Shown here in pieces: positions 44,501 to 56,315 of a DNA stretch of 64,000 nucleotides (positions are counted from its first letter, which is position 1; each line of letters starts with the position of its first letter). The stretch comes from Brachionus manjavacas (Eukaryota; Rotifera; Eurotatoria; Ploima; Brachionidae), in NCBI GenBank assembly GCA_019054805.1, contig JAHQIY010000004.1:1984001-2048000 (forward strand), written 5' to 3'. The translations under genes and the position numbers were made by a program. Below the pieces are notes generated by a model that did not search any database, had not been told where the DNA came from, and saw nothing but the letters and a program-made list of their open reading frames with translations.

Positions 44501-45649
44501 ATGGAATCTTTAAATTTACCATATGATGAATTACAGAATACTATTTTAGAAACTGATAATGAGTTTAGCACTTCAATAAATACATTTTTTCAAAAGGAAA
44601 GTGATAAAACTGATTCGTCTTTTTCAACTCCTGAAGCAGAAAATATTTTGATGCCGATGGTAGAAGAAAATGCTGTTTATCCAATGGAATCTTTAAATTT
44701 ACCATATGATGAATTACAGAATACTATTTTAGAAACTGATAATGAGTTTAGCACTTCAATAAATACTTTTTCAAAAGGAAAGTGATAAAACTGATTCGTC
44801 TTTTTCAACTCCTGAAGCAGAAAATATTTTGATGCCGATGGTAGAAGAAAATGCTGTTTATCCAATGGAATCTTTAAATTTACCATATGATGAATTACAG
44901 AATACTATTTTAGAAACTGATCATGCGTTTAGCACTTCAATAAATACTTTTTTTCAAAAGGAAAGTGATAAAACTGATTCGTCTTTTTCAACTCCTGAAG
45001 CAGAAAATATTTTGATGCCGATGGTAGAAGAAAATGCTGTTTATCCAATGGAATCTTTAAATTTACCATATGATGAATTACAGAATACTATTTTAGAAAC
45101 TGATCATGAGTTTAGCACTTCAATAAATAAATTTTTCAAAAGGAAAGTGATAAAACTGATTCGTCTTATTCAACTCCTGAAGCAGAAAATATTTTGATGC
45201 CGATGGTAGAAGAAAATGCTGTTTATCCAATGGAATCTTTAAATTTACCATATGATGAATTACAGAATACTATTTTAGAAACTGATCATGAGTTTAGCAC
45301 TTCAATAAATAAATTTTTTCAAAAGGAAAGTGATAAAACTGATTCGTCTTATTCAACTCCTGAAGCAGAAAATATTTTGATGTCGATGGTAGAAGGGGAT
45401 TTCAATCTCAAAAAGTTTTTGTATGTTTTATTTAGGTCTGATCAAAGGATTTTATCATTTTTTAACAATTATTTAATTAATTCATCATTTATGTCCAAAT
45501 TTAAATGTTTCAAGAAATGTTCTAATTACAATTGTTTTTTTGTTGTATTTAATAATGAATTTTCTAGGTGTGATTTATATTCTTTTTTTCTCTCGAAGTC
45601 ATTTACTTTTAATTCATCTGGATACTCAATTTATTTTTTAAAATATTAA
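41540..45649 (+). CDS. Secreted orphan protein with ~20 tandem units
   Basis: Paralogue of 26438-26944. N-terminus with a hydrophobic segment (LIGILYFYVLYQQI, likely signal), then 20 full and one partial copies of a 61-residue (183-bp) acidic unit, then the same ~80-residue four-cysteine C-terminal domain (FKCFKKCSNYNCFF ... RCDLYSFFLS). The unit includes STPEAENILMPMVEENAV, ESLNLPYDELQNTILETD and HEFSTSINTFF; it varies only at Tyr/Phe, His/Asn, Phe/Leu and Thr/Lys positions. The frame is broken five times, always by missing Ts in the T-run coding for FF at a unit junction (41842, 42756, 43121, 44767, 45132). If these are sequencing errors the product is about 1370 residues, repetitive and rich in Glu/Ser/Thr. 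A structural or adhesive secreted role is possible but unproven. Not a family I recognise. Confidence 0.7.
41666..45396 (+). repeat. 183-bp coding minisatellite, ~20.4 copies
   Basis: Head-to-tail array; the marker gatgccgatggtagaag recurs 20 times at 182-183-bp intervals and once as gatgtcgatgg in the last, partial unit. Units are nearly identical, indicating recent expansion or homogenisation by unequal exchange. Confidence 0.97.
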
Positions 45650-45869
45650 TTTTTTTTTATATTTTTTACTCTTTTTCTCAAGTTTTGAAAAAAATAATAT
45701 TTAAAAATTTGATTTTTTAATCCTTTTTAATAATTTGATTTTCTAATGCGACCCGTTAGTAGTGATTACATCTTTAGAATTTTTTGTATTTGTTTTCCAA
45801 TTTCCTTTTCATAACCAGAATGAAAATGTTTTTTTTTATCATTATCTGACGCCATAATAATTAATAATA

Positions 45870-46150
45870 ACTGTCTCTATTCTATCCTTGTGGATAATGG
45901 GTAGGCGCTCATCTCCTTTTAAAATCCCTTTTGGAGCAACGGCTTCAATCTGACTCAGAGGCAACTGCATCGACGTGATGATGTTCACCGCAATTATTAC
46001 CCAGTCGAAACTGGTCCCCCTTTTTTTATGATGAAAAAGGTTTTTAACATTCGCCCCATATTGCAGAGATATTTTGAAGATTATTTACCCTCATCGATTT
46101 TTAAACCCTCGATCCTCTGTTTGCATGACTAATACGCAAACTAATTGATA
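45870..46150 (-). mobile_element. tRNA-derived SINE
   Basis: Read on the minus strand, a tRNA-like head (about 46150-46080: agtttgcgtattagtcatgc, then a B-box-like gagggtttaaaaatc) is followed by a body containing tcgactgggtaataattgcg and ending in gataaggat-type sequence near 45890. Shares head and body with the plus-strand copy at 60045-60238. The A box is degenerate. Confidence 0.65.
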
Positions 46151-46977
46151 CTAATACTATTTAGTACCTGTAATAATACTGATACTAATAGAAACTTAAT
46201 GCAGAGATAAATATTCTATGATAACATTATTTTTTCGTATTTACATCATAAATATTTTATAAAAATTACTATTTCATAACTTAAAATATTCTATGATAAC
46301 ATTATTATGTTAATGATTACATTATAGTTGAAATTTAATAAAAAAATTTTCTTTCGTATTGATATTTTTAATTTTTATCTTAGAATACGTGTTCTTTTAT
46401 AATACAAATACCGTATAATTGCCTTCTCTAAAAAAAATGATAAAAAAACTGTTGTATTATAGATTGGTCGACCGGTTTTTTATTAAATGATAAATATATT
46501 AATAAAAGTCAAAATAATATTCTACTTTTTAAAAATCTCTATCCAATCTTTCTTATTTTTAAAGTTTGAACACTAAAATTGCTAAAGCAGACGTGATCAC
46601 CAATCAAGTGATTACAGATTGTTCACAGAACTAGATTGATCCTTATAAATATTGAATAATAAGATTATTTACCTTTATTTATTAAATTAAGAGATTCATA
46701 GTCTGATTTCTTGAGCCGGTTGCAAAATTCTTAAAAAATCTCTACAAATCATGTGATTTTTAACAAATTTGTATAATAATATTCTTTTGATATTTTTTTC
46801 TAAATTTTACTAAAAACTTACCTAAGTATAAATAAAAATTAATGGATAGACAATGAGATTAAAGTTTTAAAAAACCATTTTCCTTTTATTGCCTTTTGTA
46901 TTTTATCTTAATTTAAATTTATTGAACCCTGTTCCTTTTTGTACTTTTTTTAATTAATGGTAATTTTAAACATTATA
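46151..46977. other. AT-rich spacer, no gene seen
   Basis: A decayed direct repeat (ttctatgataacattatt, near 46213 and 46290). Otherwise nothing. Confidence 0.4.
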
Positions 46978-47106
46978 TTAATACTAGAACACCCGATTAT
47001 TTTTATTCCTAAAACGTCCGGGGTTTAAAAAACCCTCACTAAATCCTTCAATTAAAAAGTTTTTTAACATAATGTTTAAAAAAATTTTTTTATAATATGT
47101 AAAAGT

Positions 47107-47820
47107 AGTAGTAGTAGTTCTTGCTGCGACAACTAACATGTAGATTGTCTAAGCCCATCACCGCCAAATGGCCGTGTAGAGCTGTAGCAGCCGATTCCAT
47201 TGAACTTATCTAAAGCCATTTTAAAATTAGCTGTTGACTTGGATTTCACCACGTTTTCTGGCAACCTATTCCAATGCGGAACTACTCTGTTTGAGAAAAA
47301 TACATGTCTAGCATTTATTGCCGCCACAAAATCGTTCCTAATTTTAGCTGGGAAACTTTCTCTCTGGACTCTGATGCTATTTCCTCTTAACGCCCCGGCT
47401 GGTCCCTTGTTTTCTGATTTATTCACTAGATTCTTGACCAAGCTTATTTTTTCTATTCCATTCACTAGTTTGTTCATTTCAATCAAGTCCCCTCTCACTC
47501 TTCTTTAACTCAGCTTTGTCAGTCCTAATCTTGGCAGCCTCTTTTCATACGGCATGTTTCTTACAGACAAAGGTATTTTAATTGCCCTCTCTTGCACCTT
47601 TTCAAACGCATTCACGTCCATTTTCATACTTGGATTCCAAACCTGCACTGCGTAATCTAGGTGGGGTCACCATGGATATATATAATCTTACCCACAGTCT
47701 TTCCTCTCTACTTGTACAAGCAAAAGCACTTTTCACTTGGCTGGTCCACTTTAAATCTGATGAAACCATCATTCCAAGATCCCTTTCACAATCTCTGGTC
47801 GAAAAATTTGCTTAATATAT
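47107..47820 (-). pseudogene. LINE nested in piggyBac element
   Basis: Minus-strand reverse-transcriptase C-terminus: RDLGMMVSSDLKWTSQVKSA from 47810, then after shifts KRGDLIEMNKLVNGIEK-like sequence, RHVFFSNRVVPHWNRLPENV and TANFKMALDKFNGIG (47498-47133), ending in a CTA-repeat tail (47107-47118). Typical CR1/L2-type 3' end, 5' truncated. Confidence 0.85.
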
Positions 47821-48099
47821 TTATTAAATTGTTCCGAATAAATATTTAGATAATTTTTCATTTATATAGCAAATTAATTAATTTAAAACAAAAATTATAA
47901 ATTAAATTACCAAAAAAAACATTTAATATTAGTCAAAAATCTTTTTTCCTTTTTCAAAAAATTTTTGACAAAGAGCTGTTGTCTTTAGTGTATTACAATA
48001 TGGACCAAAGTAAAATTTTTTACAAGCGATGTAGGTAATATTAGTTTTATTTTGATTAAATGACTTTATTTGACATTTTTTCTTATCATCATTAGAACA

Positions 48100-49544
48100 C
48101 AATTTTTTCGATGGAGTAGATTTTTGCTTTCAACCGAAACGAGTCTTCTCTAGTACTGGCGTCGAAGGATTTGATGATTGAGAATTTGATTGCTCAGATT
48201 GAGATAAATTAATGTTCTGAGTATGCTCAAGTAGCTCTTCTATAAGTTGAATCATGAAGTTTCGTCTAGGCATTTTTGAATTATTCACTTCCTTATATAG
48301 AACCCAGCTGTTTATGACACCAATGTTTAGAAAGTTGAAAAACACATGATTTGGTCATTATTTTTGTCGATTTTACCTTGATAAACAGTAAGCACTACAC
48401 CGTTTTTATCTTCATAAGATGATGTGTGATAAATTTTTTGTTTTGAATTCACTATTTTTGGGAGCTCAGGCTTGTTACTTTTAAATGTTCCAATAAACGT
48501 TATTTTCAATTCAAGTAGTTGCATTACTAGACTTAAGAAAGTAAAAAAAATATCAGTGGTGACACAGTATCCTTTATTTTTATAAGTCTCCTTTAATTTT
48601 TCGACGACGTATTTCTTTGTAGTTTGCCATTTGGGTTGTCATGATTTTTTCCCAAATAAGGAAAACAATTCAAAATATACTTGGATGAAACATCAACCTA
48701 CAGCCAAAATTTTATACAAAATTTATCAGGTTTATTTGGCATATATTGTAAGAAGCTGCATCTACATTTTTATGGCAATAATTGTTCATCAACACTAAGG
48801 AATTGTTATGGTCGGTAGCAGGCCTTTGAGTTTTCAATCAAACGTTCCCATATATCTCTCACCATACAAAAACTGTCTAATGAAACTCGTTGTGATTTTG
48901 ATGACTTATTGACAAATCGCTGGTATTTCATAATTTGTAAAAAACGATTTCTAGACATGAAACTTTAAATTATTGGTATACCATAGTTTTTTGACCACAA
49001 TTCTTTTACAGGGATTCCTCAACAAAAAACACCTCTACTGAGTAAAACTCCAATAAAAGAAAGAATGTTCTATTTGAAAAGGAAATGCTTCGGTCAATGG
49101 AATGAGCAAATGCATTTGTGCATTCAAGCACCATTTTCAGTATTGACAAATCAAAAATTAGTAAAAAACTTACAAAGAACTTTTATCAAAACGTGAAGTT
49201 GCATAACTTGTTGAACCAGCTTTTTCATTGAAAGAAATCCTTTTTCTTATTTTTGACACATCACCATCATTTATAATTTTCCGATATAAATCCTGATTTG
49301 GATGTTTCATCTATTTCTAAAGGTTGTCCAGATGTTCGAGGCTCACCATTTGAAAAACAAAAGACGCTTCGACATTATTTTCATCATCGGATTCATCATT
49401 TGTTGAATCTGACAACTCAAAAAGATATGTTTCAGATTCAAAAATATCTTCTTCAAAATCAGACTCCCCTGAAGGATCTGAATCATCATCATTAGCTTTA
49501 GTTAGCTGTTCCAAGGCAAGTTTAGCTGAAGCTCGCTTTGACAT
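48100..49544 (-). pseudogene. piggyBac transposase, broken
   Basis: Start at 49544 with a Ser/Asp/Glu-rich N-terminus (DDDSDPSGESDFEEDIFES), usual for this family. In shifted frames further on: DEQLL-like and QYMP/NKPDKFGIK-type sequence near 48800-48700, then ITFIGTFKSNKPELPKIVNS and VVLTVYQGKIDKNNDQ (48524-48327), and NIGVINSWVLYKEVNNSKMP with the helical C-terminus (48345-48130). All are landmarks of the piggyBac DDE domain in the right order. Multiple stops and shifts make it inactive. Confidence 0.82.
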
Positions 49545-49791
49545 TATATATTTATTTATTTTTCTTATAATTAATATATGAGTATAAATAAAAAAAAGCT
49601 AATATATTTAATTTCAATGGGGGTTTAAAAAAACCCCTTCGGGCGTTTATGTAAAAGTTTTTTTTCTAATGTAATTTTTTGAAATTTAAAATTTTCAAAA
49701 ATATAATCACAAAATTAAATTTTAAAATAAGGGAAAAAATCCAAAATTTTTTTTTAAGCAATTAAAAAACTCCCCGGCGTTCCAGTGTTAA

Positions 49792-50619
49792 AAATCAAAC
49801 GGGGCGGAGTCTTGGTTTAGGGATTTGGGTATGCTGAAGGTTGGTGCTTTGCATCGCTGGATGCAAAGCATAAAAATAAAGAAAAAAAGTAAAATAATCT
49901 AAATATTTTTATAGTAAAATTAAAAAGAAGTATCGTAAAATTAATTTCTCGATGATGTTGAAGAAGATGAAGCTTAAAGCATCAATGGTTTTAATTCTGG
50001 TGAAGAATTAACACTTGAAGGGATCGGTACTGCTAGACCAGATGAGAGCGAAGAAGACTCTGAAATGGAACTTGAATCATTATTTTTTTTATTTTTCTTA
50101 ATATTATTTAAATCGAATAGTCTTTGTATAAGCCTAGGCAAATTTTTCATAACCACATTTCCCAAAATAAACTTTTTAATTAAACCCCCGGGTCATTGAT
50201 TGTTTTTTGGGAATAAAATTTATAGGAGTAAACCTTTTTTTTTAAATTAGTAATCCATCATTTTTTTTTGGAAGCTCAGTTTCTGATGTTTTACGGTAAC
50301 CATAAATTAAAACTCTTTAAATGATATCTATTTTTTGCCTAAGTATTAATTTATCTTTTTTTCTAGATTTTCTTTTTCTAATGATTAAAGAATGTAACAA
50401 AAAAAGGAGAAATTAAAAAAATTAGTGTCACAGTATGAATAATGATGCTCTTTTAAAAACCTTTTTTCTTTTAAATAATGTCTAAGTTAGAATAAATTGA
50501 TTAACTAAATGAAAGTTTGTAAACAATTTTAACCAAAGAAGAAACAAAAAATTTTAAAAAATATTATAAAAAAAAGAAATAGGTGTTTAATAACTAGACA
50601 TATTTTACCCTGAGTTGTT
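49792..50619. other. Spacer, no confident gene
   Basis: Contains a perfect 10-bp hairpin gctttgcatc/gatgcaaagc (about 49847-49870) and a Ser-rich 63-codon minus-strand frame (49974-50165) that I do not believe is a gene. Otherwise AT-rich. Confidence 0.4.
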
Positions 50620-52440
50620 GATTTCTTTGGTCTACCTCGTTTTTTTGGTAAATCCACTGTAGCTTCGACTGTAGCTTGTACTGTAGCTTCAGTAACATAT
50701 TCTTTCTCAATGACTGAGTCGCTACGAGGCTCTTGTTTGACTACTGCTAGCTCGGGATTGGATTAATTTACTGAACTGCTCAAATCACAATCATTTTGGT
50801 AAAACAAAGCTGCTTTTTGTTTTTTTGGTCTGCCTCTTTTGCGTTTTTCACCGATTGAAATTGTTTTAGCTTCTTCTGGGATAATGCAAAGCTTGTAACG
50901 GTATGCAAGGCCAAGAACATGAATGCAGATGTAGTGTTTAGCAAATTCTCTACAATTGCATTTGCTTTGTTTCCAATCATCGGAACATAGAATGGTCTCG
51001 TTGATCTGGCAAAATTGAGAGTAGTCATTAAATGTACGCCAAGATAAATTTTGATTTGTTAAAATATAGTCGTTAACTGTTTCTTTTGTCAGCTTTAGAT
51101 TGAGATCTTGATGACTATAAAAAATACGACCATTAGAGGAAGAAATTTTGATAATATAGTCTGTTTTTATATTGCTAGTCCATTGAAAAGCGGCAGTATA
51201 CAATTGTAGATCGCAATTAAATTCAGTGTAAAAAATTGCACGATTCACGTTTTCGGGATGTCTATCTCTTGACCAACGCCCAATAATGTCATTCTCTAAG
51301 ATTTAAGAAATGAACTTAAATTGTGACGTTCGCATTGATATCTTGTCTAATTGAATACTTTATGGCTTTCTGGGCTTCAGTGGTGAAACGATTCAGTTGC
51401 GCGTCTACTTTACGTATAACATGAGCAAAGCACATAACTCTCTTTTCATATATATCAGGGAATGCTTCTTGAAAACCATTGGTGATTGCATCGGCACCAT
51501 CTGCTATTACGATCTGTGGCGAATACTGCAGTTGCATCACATCGAAAACAACTTTTTTGATGTGATTCAAAAAGGAATTTGAAGTCATCTCCTGTTTCGT
51601 TGGTTGAAATACAAATACCAAACGGATGAAAGTGCTTTTGGCGATCATTAGTACCAATCATCAAGACTGGGAAACCTTGCCAAATGAGTTTGTAGGTAGC
51701 ATCTACTGTTAAATGCTTTGTCTTGTCCGCATTGCTAATCAGTCGCTTGGTGGTGATAAAAATTCGGAAAAACATGAGCTGATCGTTATCTACAGCTTTC
51801 TCGAAACTTGGCCAAAATGGTTAGTCATAATCGTCTGGAACCTCCTTCCGATTTTGGTGCCATAGTTCAAGATCTCGAACGTTTATTTGTGCCGGACCGT
51901 AGTTATCTTTACGTATAATAGCCAGATAGTTACTTAAAGTTTTTATTTGTGGTTGTTGTAGTCCATCATGATCGAGTGCTCTCAGTATGGCTTTTGGAGT
52001 TGTTATTTTCATTTCGAAGTAGCGCTTGATCTGCTATTTTATTTCTGTTGGTATACCTCTTTCAGTTTTGTCCTTGTGCTCATGTTTATCATCACTGATG
52101 AATAAACATACTTCGTCATCAGAAGTAAGGTGATAATAAGCCATTGTGCTGCAGCTCGACTATGGTGGCGAACAGAGGAAATAATAGCAAATAGTGTCAA
52201 TTCGTTTGCGCTTGTATTGGTATTTCCATAAGTTGGTATCGTGGCTAAATTTATTAATGAATCCTTGCTTGTTCATTGTAGCATTTTTTGCTGAATAAAT
52301 TCAGTCAACTTAATGATTGCTGCCTCTTGATATAAAATTCCTTTCCCACGATTTTTTAGTGGTTCTACATCTTCTTGGTCTATATCAAGCATTGTGTCCT
52401 CTTCATTGAAATTGGGAATTACTGATTCAGTGCTAGACAT
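50620..52440 (-). pseudogene. MULE transposase with SWIM and AT-hooks
   Basis: Start near 52440 (MSSTESVIPNFNEEDTMLDI). Following in shifted frames: KAILRALDHDGLQQPQIKTL (52012-51821); then, after one in-frame stop, LTVDATYKLIWQGFPVLMIG with the first catalytic Asp; QIVIADGADAITNGFQEAFP with the second; VMCFAHVIRKVDAQL; and finally a SWIM zinc finger CNCREFAKHYICIH and AT-hooks KRKRGRPKKQK and, beyond a stop, KKRGRPKKS near 50630. The order DDE core then SWIM is the Mutator family layout. At least three frameshifts and two stops. Element ends were not found. C-terminal pieces of a relative lie at 59925-60015 and 60240-60322. Confidence 0.85.
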
Positions 52441-52499
52441 TTTTTATTTCTTATCGATAAGTATTTATTTTTTGCTTTATATGGAAGAGATTATATGGA

Positions 52500-52570
52500 T
52501 TATTTTTAATTTATTTATTTGTTTTCTGTACCGAGCTAAAGTTCCTTCAGAATAAATTAAAAATAAAAAA
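52500..52570 (-). mobile_element. LINE 3' tail fragment
   Basis: ctgtaccgagctaaagttcc preceded by tttatttatttg, the inverted 3' terminus of the LINE family ending at 63150. Confidence 0.65.
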
Positions 52571-52679
52571 AATAAAATAAAAATAAAATTAAAGTTAATA
52601 AAATTAGATAAAAAAAAAAAAAAGATAATTATTTATTTTATCTGTTAATATACAATCTTATCAATTAAAATTATATCAC

Positions 52680-53016
52680 TTTTAAATTTTTGTCACCTAT
52701 TAATTGTCACTCAATTAGTTTAAATATCAGTGAAGTAGTTTGTTTGTCACCTAGTTTAGTGTTTATTAGTCATTAGTCATTAATTAAATTAGTCACCATT
52801 TTTTTGGTTAATCTGTCATCCCGAAAATATTTAATTTGTCGGTCAATTAGTTTATCTGTCAGTCAGTTGGTTTATTGTCACTAAATTAGTTTAATTATCA
52901 GTGTAGTAGTTTGTTTGTCACCTAGTTTAGTTTTTTTGTCAGAAAATCTAGTCTTTTTTGTCAGTAAAATAGGAATTTTTTTGTCAGTCCATTAAATGAT
53001 GGCCATTTTTAAATAA
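52680..53016. mobile_element. hAT element fragment with GTCA array
   Basis: Homologous in inverse orientation to the interior of the element at 20786-21780: gtcagtccatta and ggccatttttaaataat match 20975-21005, and aaattagtcaccatttttt matches about 21572. Contains more than a dozen TGTCA/GTCAG motifs. No ends preserved. Confidence 0.65.
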
Positions 53017-53024
53017 TATTTCCC

Positions 53025-53110
53025 TTTTGTATCCCAGCGGATAATGGGAAGGTGCTCATCTCCTTTTCCAGTATTTTTTTGAGCAACGACTTCTACTTGA
53101 CTCAAAGGTT
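53025..53110 (-). mobile_element. SINE fragment
   Basis: tatcccagcggataatggga and gtgctcatctcctttt match the distal part of the SINE at 45870-46150 in the same orientation. Confidence 0.6.
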
Positions 53111-54806
53111 ATAGCAGACATAATTTGAAGATTTAATAAGTCACTTTAATTTCTTAAATTTTAAAATCAATATTTTTTTGTTTTAATAATTTACACAGCT
53201 GATTTATACCTAATAGACGACACTAAATAGTTTAATTAATTTTAAAGTTGTTTCCTGCATAATAAATATCACATAATAAAAATTTCAATAGCTTTTTACA
53301 ACCCGTTATTCTTTTTTTTAACTATTATTAGAGTAGCTATTAAAAATTGGTCTGCACACTTTTATTGAAAAAAATATAATCAAAATGTACCATACTGCGC
53401 CAAATCATCTAGCTTTTTAATTAACTAATTTGGAGCAACCTTTAAAATCATTGAAGTTTAGCCATAATTATTTTAATTCAAAATTTATACGCCTAATATA
53501 TTACAAATTTTTAATTTTTATTGACTAAAAAAATTTTTTATCATAAAAATTAATTATCAAGTTAAACGCAAATTAATAAGCGATATATGTGAAACAATAT
53601 TTCTAATAAGTGTTAATTTATATTTTACACTAAAGGAACGGGAATTAAAATAATTACAAAAATTCCTATTTTCAACTTATTTAATATTATTAAACAGGTA
53701 AGCAGCAATGAATTTGCTCAGAGACATGTTTTTATCCAAAAAAAATCTAATATTGGAACAAAATATTTTATTTGTTTTTATTTTAAAGAAAAAGATAATA
53801 GTTCTAATCAATGCAATAAGAAAGAATTAGAAAAATTTATATTAAAAAAAACTTACCGTAACTTTAAATGATTGCAAATTATCCCCGAGTTGTGGTGTCA
53901 AAAAAGTCATAAGCTCAGTATGATTCGGTTACAATTCTGTTTTTTTCTATTTAATTTTCAATTTAACCTATGAGCCATTCTATTTATTTATTTCAATTAC
54001 GCGAAGAAAAGATTATTTAAGAACAAAAATTTCAATTATCATACATTATTTCCACAGTAATCCCAGTGTTCTATTTTTATCATAAAGTCTCATTGGATCA
54101 AAAAATTGAAAATTTTAACTTTTTTGAGAATTTTGACATTTTTTGAGCCTGAATTCGGAAAAATGTTGGCTGACCAGTGGCTTGACCACCAGTTATGAGT
54201 GGAAAAAATAAAATAAAATTTTCCGGCAATTTTACGTAAGTTGAGGAAATTGACATTTTAATTAAACTATTAGAAACTTACTTTAAGCTGTTTGTAACAT
54301 TTTGAATCATTCTTTGTAAAATTATCACCTTTAACATTAATATATTCCATTTTATAAAGTTCTTGAGTTACAACTATTGCATGGGTTACTTATCTCTCTG
54401 ATTTTAATTCTCTCGAACCTTTTTCTATTTGGCTTTTTGATTTCTTTTTATTAAGTTTTTTTTATAGTATTTAAAGAAAATGGAAATTTTTATTTTACAA
54501 TTTTCTTAAAAAAAGTTTAGAAGACTAAAAATCTTCATTTTTTTCAGCTTGCAACTTTTTTTTGGAGCTTTTAAAACAAAACAATTAGCTTTCAAAACCT
54601 TATTGTTTTCTCTATTAAAACGAGCTGTTGCTTTACCAATTAACAAATTCCAAAGACCAAAACTTAAACATGTTGGAGTATTAATGAATCAGTCTTTACG
54701 CACGTTGCTTTTTTGAAAGTAACTAACAAAAAAATCTAAAATGTTATCTCAATCATCTGAAAAATTTTATTAAAATAATGTCTAAGAGGTTGTATAAAGA
54801 GGTTCT
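53111..54806. other. Spacer, decayed MITE piece, no gene
   Basis: No coding signal. About 54105-54165 (gagaattttgacattttttg, gcctgaattcgg) and 54225-54245 (caattttacgtaag) match the interior of the nested MITE at 12704-13062. The rest is unremarkable AT-rich DNA. Confidence 0.45.
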
Positions 54807-56315
54807 AAACAAATTGTTTTTTTATTTATCTGTTCCGCGCTAAAGCTCTTTCAGGTTGAAAATAAAATATAAAATTTAAAAAAGACAATTGCAGTCTTTA
54901 AATTTGTAAGTTTTAAAAAAATTATTCAATTATGGTATTTATTTCCGGCAGCGAAGCAACGTGGAACAAAAAGAAAAAATAATAAAAATCTAAAAAAATT
55001 ACCTTTAAATTTTTCCAGTTAAAATTTTATTTACTATTTTATTTCACCATGGATAATTTAATTAAATTTAATTTAGATTCATGTTTTTAAGGAAACAATT
55101 TTTAAATTATCTATAATTTAATGAAAAACTCTGTAAAAATTCAGAATTTTGCGCTTCACTTGGTTACAAAAATAATTAGTAAAAAAATTTGAACCATTTA
55201 CTGTAACAGTTTTTGATCATGATCATTAAATTTGATCACAATCTTCAAATTATAATTTATTAATTTTTATTTTTGTTTCTTCTTTTTAATTTTTTAAACA
55301 TATTTTCACCTTTTTCATAATTTAAATAAACACACCAACTTCAAGGAAATTCTCATTTAATTTTTTCAAATGGAAAGAAAAATCTTCAATTTTATGATGA
55401 ATATAAAAATTAGTTTATTTGACACAGATCATAGAAAGCTTCGTTTAAAAACACTAATTCAAAATAGCTAATCCTAATGATCAGCTAATCCTAGCCTTTT
55501 TATCAAGTGAATCGAAAATTTTAATTTTTAAGGTACATAACTAACGTAATATATTAGAATAACTGTAAAAGTCTCATATTATATTCACTTAGAGTTTTTA
55601 ATGGAAAATATTTAATTATCCTAAGGATCTTGTTCTGGATTTTCTGCAAAATTGTCCGAATATCTTAATAAATTCAGTACGAAACATGTAGAACGAAACA
55701 TATAAAACGATCAAAACATAAATACAAAATACAAATTTCTCTTATTTTTTAACTTAATCTAAGAGAAAAAAAAATATTTAATAAAAAAGATAAAAAACAT
55801 AAATTCAAAATCTCATTTTTAAATTTTTTTGATGAATTAAGAGAAAAACAAATATATTTTTAATTTCTTCATTAATCATTTTGTAAGTAATTTTTATCAA
55901 ATTATTAAAACTTTCAATAGGATTATTCGTCATAGAATACCTGCTGGCGTGGAAAAAAAATTTCCAATTATAGAATCCAGAATTTTTTCATTGTTATTAA
56001 AATAGCTAGCAAAATTTTACAGATTATTTTTACCTTTGGAGCTATTCCCGGCAAATTGAAGTTGGAGATCAAGATCAAAAGATCAAAATATAAATTGTAA
56101 TATTTTTTTTTATAAAAGAAAAGAAATAAATTTTTTCCAAATCAATTACTTGACATGTCATGTCAATTTGCCTCATTTTTAAAATTTTAATATGTCCCTT
56201 TTGATCGAACTTAGATAAGTTTAAATATTTTAATTGATTTTAATAAAAACTTACTTTTAAAGACAAAAAATATACCGTGAACACGAGTTTACGGTACTAT
56301 TTTAAATTATATTAT
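54807..56315 (+). repeat. Segmental duplication, copy B part 1
   Basis: Counterpart of 30212-31699. The only conspicuous change is an extra 22 bp at 56275-56296 (a 20-bp sequence plus TA). No gene seen. Confidence 0.9.

Larger units (their letters stand above)
46982..49787 (-). mobile_element. piggyBac element with nested LINE
   Basis: Flanked by TTAA on both sides (46978-46981 and 49788-49791). Inverted ends tactagaacaccc and, inverted, cactggaacgccgggg. Both subterminal regions carry gggtttaaaaaaaccc, a near-palindrome (about 47021-47035 and 49620-49636). About 2.8 kb, of which about 0.7 kb is a later LINE insertion. Confidence 0.88.

Noticed and set aside
44677-44886. Minus-strand frame in the tandem array
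   Set aside because: Antisense shadow of the repeat unit; it appears only where a frame break leaves it open.
41666-45396. CRISPR-like array
   Set aside because: Units are contiguous 183-bp coding repeats without spacers, in a eukaryotic genome.
49974-50165. 63-codon Ser-rich minus-strand frame
   Set aside because: Low complexity, no start context and no conserved motif.
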